Below are positions 1-7,829 of a DNA stretch of 64,000 nt, piece by piece. The position numbers were made by a program, and so were the translations under genes. The stretch lies in assembly GCF_000092065.1 (NCBI RefSeq), contig NC_009371.1:62001-126000 (forward strand), in the 5' to 3' direction. The notes below the pieces were generated by a model. The model saw nothing but the letters and a program-made list of their open reading frames with translations, ran no database searches and was not told the origin of the DNA. Each line of letters opens with the position of its first letter. Positions within the stretch are counted from its first letter, which is position 1. The DNA is from Ostreococcus lucimarinus CCE9901. Its lineage: Eukaryota > Chlorophyta > Mamiellophyceae > Mamiellales > Bathycoccaceae.

Positions 1-2761
1 CCCATTTTATGGCGTTTCGAGCCTCTTGCTGCGTCAGAGTGCCAGAGGCGATCATCACAGCCGCCGCGAGCACCGCGGCGGTGAAGAGCTCCATGACGCC
101 GGCGGTGTACAAACTAATCATTGCCAGCGCGCACAAGAGCGAGGGGATGAGTAATCGCAAACGAGGGGGCGTAGAATCGTCCAAAACACTGATCAGAGCG
201 AACGCGCCCTGCGCCCGGGCGCTTTGTTTGAAATCTTCACCGGCGTCGAGTAAAAGCACGTCGCCGGGGTGCAAGACGACGTCGCCAATTCTTGAGTGCA
301 CGCGCGCGCCCTCGCGATGGACGGCGATGACGACTGCGTTGAATCGCGTGCGAAATTTGATGTCTCGAATAGACTTACCGACCAAATCTCCAGTTTTCGC
401 GACCACGGCTTGAATCAATCGACGGTCGTGACTGGAGATTTCGAGCTTGTCCACTTGGTCGCTCGAGTACGGCGCCAGCCCCGGAACCCGACGAAGACTG
501 GCGATGGCGTTGGCGCCACCGGCGTACCACATCACGTCATTTGCTTCTAAAGGCTCACTCGGATCGATCACAGTGGTTCTGTCCGCGGGAGATTCAACCA
601 TGGCGACGACAGCCGCTGCGCCGACGCTCACGATGGATCGCGTGCGCTCGATTGATACCAAAAACAAACCCGGCAACGACCGCAAGCCGCTCTCGACCGC
701 CGTCTTGCCTATGAAATTCTTCGCCGTAGCTTCAATGCGCACGGCGATGAGGAACTCTTTCCCTGTGTTCATCGTTCCCGATCCATGACCGATGATTTCT
801 AAATCCTCGCGAGTCTTCGCCAAGCGCTCGTCCTCCTCAACGACGACGTCTTCAGATTCCTCCAAGAGCTTGATCAAAGGTGAACTATCCTGCGCCTGTA
901 ATACGAGAGTATCACCCACTTGAAAAATCAGCGCGTTTAGCTTACCCGGTGGCGCGCGACCGCCACGTTGCACAGCGATGATGGCGCCGCCGTACGTGAC
1001 GCGCAAATCCGCCTCTCCTGGAGTCTTTCCCACGAGCGATGACGTCGGTTTCACACTGCATCGAACGACGGATTGCCCGCGCCTTTTCACGGCTTCAATC
1101 CCAGTCACGGGTTCGAGTAAAGTTTTGATCACCGTCGTGATCTCCTCTTTCGTCGTGGTGTTTTGCAACACTTGCAAGCGCCAAATAGAAACCGATCGCG
1201 AACCCACCGCCGAAGCTTCGCAATGTAACAACTGCACACGCAAGCGATTCAACGCCTGCGAGATGTCGTGCAACAACCCGGGTCGATCGTTCGCACTAAT
1301 TCCGAGCACCATACGTCCAACGTGTTCGGGGTTATTTTGATCGGCATCGGGATCGACATCCACGGTCACCAACGGCGGCCCCAGGGCGGTTTCGCTCTCC
1401 TTGGCGCTAATCATCGCGTCACCGTCGCCGCGAGCTTCACCGAGAGCATTCTTCAGATTTTCGCCGTACATCCGCAACGCCTGAGCTTTGATCGCTCGTG
1501 CGGTGCCGTCGTCAGAATCACTGGCGCCACCAGAAGTATACGCGTTGCCGTCGGAGGATGAATACCCCGGGCTCAGCGGGAGCGCGCTCCCAGCGTCGCT
1601 CGAGTCTTGGTTCGATCCGTGCGATCTGCGAGGTCGAGCCTTTTGTCGACGCTTCCGCAAGGCATAAATTCCACCTTCCGATTCTTTGTAAATGGCGTGC
1701 GTGCGCGCGAGCTTTTGTAAATCCGCAATGCTGCTCGCCGAGTGCATGGCGACGACGTCCTTCTCGTCACCTCCGTCAAACGACGTCTCTCTCGCGCCTT
1801 CGTCTTCGTCTTCGTCGTACTCTTGCGTGATCGCCATCAACCCATACTCCGCGCACACCTTCCCGAGCGACTCGATCATCCCGGTAAAATACAAAATATC
1901 GCCCTGGTTCAGGATGAACTCTGGTCCGATGGCGCGCAACAACGCTTGGTTTCTGCGCACGCTCACCAGGTACAATCCCGGCAAACCTCGCAATCCGCTC
2001 GCGGCGACCGTGTGCCCGACCGCGGGCGACCACCCCTCGACGCGCGCACCGACGAGTAAATCCTCTTCGTCCTCTCCGCGCCGTTGATCCCTCGGTCCGC
2101 TTCCGATTCGCCGCGCGCCTTTTGGCAACAAAAACGGCGACGCCAGCAACACGTACGCTATCCCCGCCAACGCCACGGGCACGCCGTACAGCCCGAGATC
2201 AAACAGACCGATCTTCACCTCCCCCCCTCGCCCCGCGTGCTCGCGCGTCCACGTCTCCACCATTCCCTGCACCACTAAATTCGTCGACGTTCCGATGAGC
2301 GTGCACGTGCCGCCGAGCACGCTCGCGAACGACAACGGAATCATCAACTGCTCCTTCGCCATTCCCGTGGCCTCGGCCCATCGCAGCACGATCGGTATCA
2401 TCACCGCCACCACGGGCGTGTTATTCAAAAATCCACTCACGCACGCGATCGGCAGCATCAATCGCAACTGCGCCCCCGCCGGGGTTCGCGGCTTCCCCAG
2501 CACCTTCCCCATGTACCAGTCCAGCCCCCCCGTCGCGCTGATCCCCGCCGCGACGACGAACAGCGCGCCGACCGTGAGCAATCCCTCGTTCGCGAACCCG
2601 GCGAGGGATTCGGCGAGCGTGATGACGCCGCACAGGTTGAGCGTCGCGACGGCGAGCATCATCGTCCAGTCCGCGGCGACGTAGTCTCGCAGGAGCGCGA
2701 CGAACGCGAGCGCGACGACGACGACGGTGACGGCGGCGTGGAAGTCCGCGGTGGCGCCCAT
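1..2761 (-). CDS. SLC13/DASS-type sulfate (anion) permease with RCK_C (TrkA_C) and ACT regulatory domains, 3' end cut by window
   Basis: The frame is open on the minus strand from the ATG at 2761 to the window edge (920 residues seen, no stop). It is probably a sodium/sulfate-type transporter of the SAC1/SLT kind. The first membrane half is residues about 1-235, with the family-like segment VSGFLNNTPVVAVMIPI and later GGTCTLIGTSTNLVVQG. A long soluble insert follows: RCK_C-like domains at about 237-311, 561-637, 666-764 and 769-851 (GLPGLYLVSVRR, LPGLFLVSIERT, FNAVVIAVHREG). An ACT-like module lies at about 483-545 (LGISANDRPGLLHDIS). The second membrane half starts near 869 and is cut. The gene is divergent from the carboxypeptidase, with 88 bp between starts. 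Substrate is inferred from the family; other anions are possible. Confidence 0.85.
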   Translation of the reverse strand, partial: MGATADFHAAVTVVVVALAFVALLRDYVAADWTMMLAVATLNLCGVITLAESLAGFANEGLLTVGALFVVAAGISATGGLDWYMGKVLGKPRTPAGAQLRLMLPIACVSGFLNNTPVVAVMIPIVLRWAEATGMAKEQLMIPLSFASVLGGTCTLIGTSTNLVVQGMVETWTREHAGRGGEVKIGLFDLGLYGVPVALAGIAYVLLASPFLLPKGARRIGSGPRDQRRGEDEEDLLVGARVEGWSPAVGHTVAASGLRGLPGLYLVSVRRNQALLRAIGPEFILNQGDILYFTGMIESLGKVCAEYGLMAITQEYDEDEDEGARETSFDGGDEKDVVAMHSASSIADLQKLARTHAIYKESEGGIYALRKRRQKARPRRSHGSNQDSSDAGSALPLSPGYSSSDGNAYTSGGASDSDDGTARAIKAQALRMYGENLKNALGEARGDGDAMISAKESETALGPPLVTVDVDPDADQNNPEHVGRMVLGISANDRPGLLHDISQALNRLRVQLLHCEASAVGSRSVSIWRLQVLQNTTTKEEITTVIKTLLEPVTGIEAVKRRGQSVVRCSVKPTSSLVGKTPGEADLRVTYGGAIIAVQRGGRAPPGKLNALIFQVGDTLVLQAQDSSPLIKLLEESEDVVVEEDERLAKTREDLEIIGHGSGTMNTGKEFLIAVRIEATAKNFIGKTAVESGLRSLPGLFLVSIERTRSIVSVGAAAVVAMVESPADRTTVIDPSEPLEANDVMWYAGGANAIASLRRVPGLAPYSSDQVDKLEISSHDRRLIQAVVAKTGDLVGKSIRDIKFRTRFNAVVIAVHREGARVHSRIGDVVLHPGDVLLLDAGEDFKQSARAQGAFALISVLDDSTPPRLRLLIPSLLCALAMISLYTAGVMELFTAAVLAAAVMIASGTLTQQEARNAIKW

Positions 2762-2849
2762 CGCGGGCGTCGAGCCGCGCGACGAGACGCGCGACGCCGC
2801 GCGCGACGCCGCGCGTCGTCAGAGAGTGACGCGGCGAGGAGGTCGAGAG

Positions 2850-4531
2850 ATGTCTCGCGCGCTCGTCGCGCTGAGCGCCGCGCTCGCGCTGAGCGCGCGA
2901 CGCGTCGACGCGAACGATGTCGTCGACGACGCCGCGCGGACGCGAGACGCGCTGACGTCGCGATTGACGACGAAAACGGTGCGACTCGAACGATTCGCGA
3001 CGGATTTGGAATCTCTAGCGGCGAATGATTACGACGAGTACGCCGCGTCGAGCGGGTATTTCGCGCTCAATCGCACGACGAAGGACGCGCACATGTTTTA
3101 CACGTTTTTTGATGCGCGCTCGGGAGGCGCGGAGAGCGAGGACGCGATCCCAATCATTCTGTGGCTCACGGGCGGACCGGGATGTTCTTCGGAATTGGCA
3201 GCGTGCGTGTCGTCGGCGCGCGCGCGCGCACGCGCGATCTTTCGCGTCTTGAACGATACAGGAGAGGGACGCGACACTGACTGACCACCGTCTTCCACAC
3301 TAGTCTATACGAAAACGGACCGTTCGCGTTCGACGAAGACGACGCGACGAAATTGAAGCGACGCAAATACGCGTGGAACGACGCCGGAAGGTTGCTTTAC
3401 GTGGACTCGCCGGTGAACACGGGATTTTCGTATTCGAGCTCGCGGCGCGACGCGGCGAAGGACGAGACGACGGTGGCGAACGATTTGTTGGAGTTTTTGT
3501 ACGCCTTCATGTTGAGTAGACCGATGCTCGTGGATGCGCCGGTTTACGTCACGGGAGAATCGTACGCGGGGCACTATGTGCCGGCGTTCGCGAGGGCGAT
3601 TTTCGACGCCAACGCTCGAGACGATGGACCCGTGAGAATAAATCTTCAAGGCTTAGCCATCGGAAATGGGCTGACGGATCCCGCTATTCAGTACGCGGCG
3701 TACGCGGATTATTCGCTCGGGAACGACATCGTGAGCGCGGCGACGGTGAAGCAAACGGCGAAGAAATTACCGTCGTGCGTGGAGAAAATCAAGTCGTGCG
3801 CGAGCGGTAAAACGTCGAGCAAGGAAAATCGCGCCGAATGCTTGGACGCGGTGGATTCGTGCCAAGCCATTCCTGAGGCATTGCTCGAAGATGCCGCTGA
3901 ACGCAACGGTGGGAAGGCAATCAACGTGTACGACATACGTAAATCGTGCGACGCCGAGCTTTGTTACGATTTCAGCGCCGCGGAAGCGTTTTTGAACCGT
4001 AAAGACGTTCAAGAAGCGTTCGGGGTGAGTAAGAAATGGGAAATGTGCGACGCGAGCGTGCACCAAGATATGATGGGGGATTGGATGCACGACTACGAGA
4101 CGTTGATTCCAGACATGATCGAGGCCGGGATTCGCGTGATGATTTACGCCGGCGAGGATGATTTCATCTGCAACTGGCTCGGAAATCTTCGCTGGGTGAA
4201 GGCGATGCAATGGAACGGACGCGAAGCGTTCAACGCCGCACGTCCTGAGCCTTTCATCATCCAGGGTGCGGGTGACGGCGAAGACGACGTTGTGGGTGGC
4301 GACGTGCGCGAACACGGCGGTTTATCCTTCGTAAAGATCAGCGAAGCGGGACACATGGTACCTATGGATCAGCCACGAAACGCGCTGACAATGATTCAGC
4401 GCTTTGTGAACAACGAACCGATCGCGCGCGGTCGAGGTGGTGACGAGCCGAAACTCTCCGCTGCACCACGACGTTTCGGCCCCGTCGAAGACGACGTCGT
4501 TGGCCGCCTCGCTGTGGCGACTCAGAAATGA
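2850..4531 (+). CDS. Serine carboxypeptidase (peptidase family S10), two exons
   Basis: Exons are 2850-3202 and 3304-4531, giving 526 residues. The donor GTGCGT at 3203 and a CTGAC-containing tract before the AG at 3302-3303 define the intron. Splicing turns GC|T into Ala and joins GGPGCSSELA to LYENGPFAFD, restoring the conserved S10 segment. The start is the ATG before MSRALVALSAALALSA, a signal peptide, so the enzyme probably enters the secretory or vacuolar system. The catalytic triad is visible: Ser204 in GESYAGHY, Asp404 in GEDDFICNW and His468 in SEAGHMVPMDQP. It should release C-terminal amino acids from peptides. It converges on the DUF262 gene with 84 bp between stops. Confidence 0.93.
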
Positions 4532-4615
4532 ACTTTGAACGACTTGTAATGCAACGAACGATTGATTTGTACGATGACTGCGTAGTTGGTCAATTACAAC
4601 GGGGATATTCTAAAC

Positions 4616-6031
4616 CTATTTCAAAATTTTATCCAGCTTCGCTTGCCAGAGTTCTTGTCTCGCGCACACCGCCTTTGGGTTGCTCACTTGCAGCTTCGAG
4701 AATTCAGACGAGTTGTTCAAGTTGATCCACGCCGCCAAAATCGTGCTCTTTTTCTCCAAAGCTTTCTTCGCGTCGACGTCGGTCAACGAATACATCAAAG
4801 TATCCCAAAGTGCGACGTTGATTTCGCCCGACGTGAAGAATTCACGGAAGAACAAACCATTGACGTCTTCCTCCGTGACTTTTTTGCCTTTGCCCACCGG
4901 CGACGTTGGGCGAAACGCGCAATCGCCGAAAATATCATACGCGAGCTTGATCGTGCGGTTAAACGATGCCTGCATGTCTCCTGCATCTTGAGGCGTCATG
5001 TCCTTGTTTTCGCGCATCTCCTCGTTCAACCAGCTCTTGATTGGGATGAAGAAACCCTCCGGCGCCGTTCGCATCATAGCAAAGTACCGCAAAACCAACT
5101 CCCGATCGCGCATGCGCAGATGCGGCGTCTTCGATCGATAAACTTTCAACAAATTCTCGTTTTTGACCAATTCTTCCAGCAAGTCGGTGTACATCCCTTG
5201 GTAGATGCAGTTTCTCAACTCTTGTTCGTTCAACTGCGTCGCGCCCATGTTTAAGCGCTCAAACACTTCAAACACAAAATCCGGCTGCGACGATCGTGAG
5301 ATCGTGTGCACGTTCAGAGGGTAGTCTAAAATCGTCTCTTGAAATCGTTCGTGCAAGTCCGTGAACGTCAACCCGTTCAAGTCTTCGTAAACCTCCAACC
5401 CGGTCAGCCTGAACGGAGATCCATCCGGAAATTCACACTGAATAAAGCTCCAAATCGACGTCAAACGCTGCTTGCCATCCACCACCTCTAGCTTCCCACT
5501 CTGCGTCTCGTGAAAGAACATCGTCGGTACGGGAATGTTTAAGATCAAAGACTCTATGAGCTTACTCGCCGTGCGAACCGTCCACACGTATTCTCTCTGA
5601 TAACTCGGTCGCAAGTTCACCTTGCCGCGATTAATCTTGTCGATGACACTATTCACCGTGAAATCCGCTTTTTGTATTTGCAGCGCCGCGCGATCGACCT
5701 TGAACAACGTTTCCTCTAAATCTGCGAACAAGTCCTCGTCCACGTCGTCCTGCGCGCTGGATTTTCGCGAAAACGCCGCGTTTCGCGGCGTCGCCTCGCT
5801 CGCGCCCACGTGTTCCCACAGCGAATCATCATTCGCGTCCGCTACCGCGCTCGCGGCGTCGCCCAGGGACGTCTCATTCCAGAGTTCTTTGTCTTGTTCG
5901 TCCCCGAGCAAGGCGCGAGGCGTTTGAGGGCGCGAGCGCCGCGTCGTTCGCGCCGATGTCCCGCGAGAGTGATTCTGGCGGGAAAGTGGTTTCACCGGCG
6001 TCGCGCGCGCGCTGCGCGCGTAAACCATCAT
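4616..6031 (-). CDS. DUF262 (GmrSD N-terminal-like, ParB/Srx fold) protein
   Basis: This 471-residue protein carries the hallmarks of DUF262. These are SYQREYVW near residue 145, VVDGKQRLTS near 188 (the DGxQR motif) and ERLNMGATQLNEQELRN near 260. In bacteria this fold is found in GmrSD-type modification-dependent nucleases and related proteins; the usual C-terminal HNH (DUF1524) partner is not seen here. The first 100 residues are Arg/Ser/Ala-rich and of low complexity, so they could be an organelle targeting peptide. Two adjacent ATGs (6031 and 6028) could start it. Biochemical role in algae is unknown. The 217 bp upstream hold only a 34-codon plus-strand ORF at 6191. Confidence 0.8.
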   Translation of the reverse strand: MMVYARSARATPVKPLSRQNHSRGTSARTTRRSRPQTPRALLGDEQDKELWNETSLGDAASAVADANDDSLWEHVGASEATPRNAAFSRKSSAQDDVDEDLFADLEETLFKVDRAALQIQKADFTVNSVIDKINRGKVNLRPSYQREYVWTVRTASKLIESLILNIPVPTMFFHETQSGKLEVVDGKQRLTSIWSFIQCEFPDGSPFRLTGLEVYEDLNGLTFTDLHERFQETILDYPLNVHTISRSSQPDFVFEVFERLNMGATQLNEQELRNCIYQGMYTDLLEELVKNENLLKVYRSKTPHLRMRDRELVLRYFAMMRTAPEGFFIPIKSWLNEEMRENKDMTPQDAGDMQASFNRTIKLAYDIFGDCAFRPTSPVGKGKKVTEEDVNGLFFREFFTSGEINVALWDTLMYSLTDVDAKKALEKKSTILAAWINLNNSSEFSKLQVSNPKAVCARQELWQAKLDKILK

Positions 6032-6248
6032 CGCGCGACGACTGAACGTTCAACACGCGAGTTTGTTCGTTCGCGAACCGCAGATCGTGACAGCAGATCG
6101 TCACGCGCGCGAAGGAGTGGCGAAACGTCGAAAGATTTCAAATCCTGACAAAAGAACGAAATCTTCTGGAGTCGGGCTTCGACGCGGACGATGGAGTGCG
6201 AGGGCGAGATGCCGGTGAATTTGGAGTGCTACGAATTATGGGCTAGAA

Positions 6249-7724
6249 TTAAGACGAACGACGCTCCAGGACGTCATCGTGGGCTAGAACTATGACTTTT
6301 GACGGACGACGACCGATCGAGACGGACGGCTCGCTGACGCCGAAGAGGACTTCGGAAAAGAGAGCCTCATCCACGCCATCGAGGGCGTCCATGTCGACGT
6401 CTTCGGGCCATTGCATGCGTCTGCGAAGTATGTCGAACCAGTTCGGGGCGAAGACGGCGGTGCGAGCGCGCTCAGACGTCTCCGCGGTGAGACGCGCTCG
6501 CTCGATGGCGTCGCGGAAATCGTGCAGGCGCGCGCGATAACGCTCCATCGCGACGATATCCTTTCGTCGGCGAGCCAACTGACCGTCGTAATAGTTTAAT
6601 AACGTTTGTTCACCTCCGTCGCGGGTGATAAGAGCGTTGACCTCGTGCGCCAGCTCGATGATGGTGCTCGCGGAGTCGATCGGATTGGCCATCAAATGCG
6701 GCGCATACGCGTACATCGTCATAGCGTCGTCCGCGTCCGACGTCACCGCGATCGAGAGCTCGAAACCGGGTGGAAAATTTTCCTTAGCGTACGCAAATAG
6801 CGAACGCAACACGCGAATCGACTCCTTGTACTCGTCGTCGTCGTACAAGAATTTCCCGTCTTCGTCGCCACCCCAGACGAGAGACAGCGACACCACGAAT
6901 TGATTGCACGCCTCTGGGCATCGTGATCGCCGAAAATCCAGCGCGGCGTCTACGATCAACTTTTCATTCCTTTCCATGAAGGCCACTTTATCGCTCAATC
7001 GCATGGGCATGACGATCGATCGCGGAAGCACCTCCGCCAGCGCCGATCGCGAGAGCGTTCGCTTGCTCCGCTCTCGCGCCGCCACCGTTGCCGCGAACGC
7101 CCGCACGCCCTCCGTTCGAGCCTCTAAAAACGAATACACTAACGTATCCTTATACATCTCCGGCTGATCCACGACCGCCGATCGCGCGTTCAACCACCCT
7201 TTCCCCCGCCGCTTGACGACGTTGCCCAACCGGTACCCGCCGCCGCGTTTATTCACCGGAATCTTCCAAAGCTCGCGCGCGTCCCGCACGACCAGCGCCC
7301 AAGCGCTCGCCGAACGCTCGACCGTGAAACTCGTGCTCTCGTACACCGGTCGAGGGTTCGCCAACCACGCGTCGACGTCGAATTCATCGGTTTCCGTCGC
7401 CTCGCTCGTCGTCGTCGCGTCAACACCCAAACGCGCCGCGTCAGGAACCGCGTCGCGGCGCACGTTCAGCCATCCCGCGTTCGAGACGCCGAGCGCGTGC
7501 GTTTCGCGCGGTGCGATCGGCGTCGTCGCGCGCGCCAGCGCGCACGCGCCGAGCGCACCGAGCGCGCCGAGTCCGACCGCGAGCGCCAACACCCTCGGCG
7601 TTCGCGCGCGCGCGTCGCTCGTGCGCGCGCCAAGTGACGCGCGTTCGACGTCGACGACGCGTTCGACGTCGCGCTCGAGCAGCGCGGCGTCTTCGCGCGG
7701 CGTCTCGGCGCGGGCGCCGGACAT
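6249..7724 (-). CDS. Predicted type II membrane protein, unknown function
   Basis: I do not recognise a family in this 491-residue protein. A charged N-terminus of about 45 residues is followed by one hydrophobic segment (VLALAVGLGALGALGACALA, about 45-65), so it looks like a type II single-pass protein with a lumenal C-terminal domain, as in Golgi glycosyltransferases. The lumenal part has FVVSLSLVWGGDEDGKFL and FELSIAVTSDADDAMTMY, whose alternating hydrophobic strands and acidic turns would suit a Rossmann-like or GT-like fold. That is only a guess. Codon use matches the neighbours, and the ATG at 7724 is the natural start. Confidence 0.7.
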   Translation of the reverse strand: MSGARAETPREDAALLERDVERVVDVERASLGARTSDARARTPRVLALAVGLGALGALGACALARATTPIAPRETHALGVSNAGWLNVRRDAVPDAARLGVDATTTSEATETDEFDVDAWLANPRPVYESTSFTVERSASAWALVVRDARELWKIPVNKRGGGYRLGNVVKRRGKGWLNARSAVVDQPEMYKDTLVYSFLEARTEGVRAFAATVAARERSKRTLSRSALAEVLPRSIVMPMRLSDKVAFMERNEKLIVDAALDFRRSRCPEACNQFVVSLSLVWGGDEDGKFLYDDDEYKESIRVLRSLFAYAKENFPPGFELSIAVTSDADDAMTMYAYAPHLMANPIDSASTIIELAHEVNALITRDGGEQTLLNYYDGQLARRRKDIVAMERYRARLHDFRDAIERARLTAETSERARTAVFAPNWFDILRRRMQWPEDVDMDALDGVDEALFSEVLFGVSEPSVSIGRRPSKVIVLAHDDVLERRSS

Positions 7725-7829
7725 GGGTTCGGTCGCCGCGCGGCGGCGTGTGCGGCGCTTGGGACGCGCGAGTCAAAGTGGAGCGCGCGCGTTGGTGTCT
7801 TAAAAGTATATGGATTCACGTCTAACGCT

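Noticed and set aside
9-2684. Plus-strand ORFs across the first 2.7 kb
   Set aside because: They are antisense to one unbroken minus-strand frame with transporter, RCK_C and ACT motifs.
6191-6295. 34-codon plus-strand ORF overlapping the end of the type II membrane protein gene
   Set aside because: It is too short and without a recognisable family or splice donor to extend it. It lies in a 217-bp spacer and could be chance.
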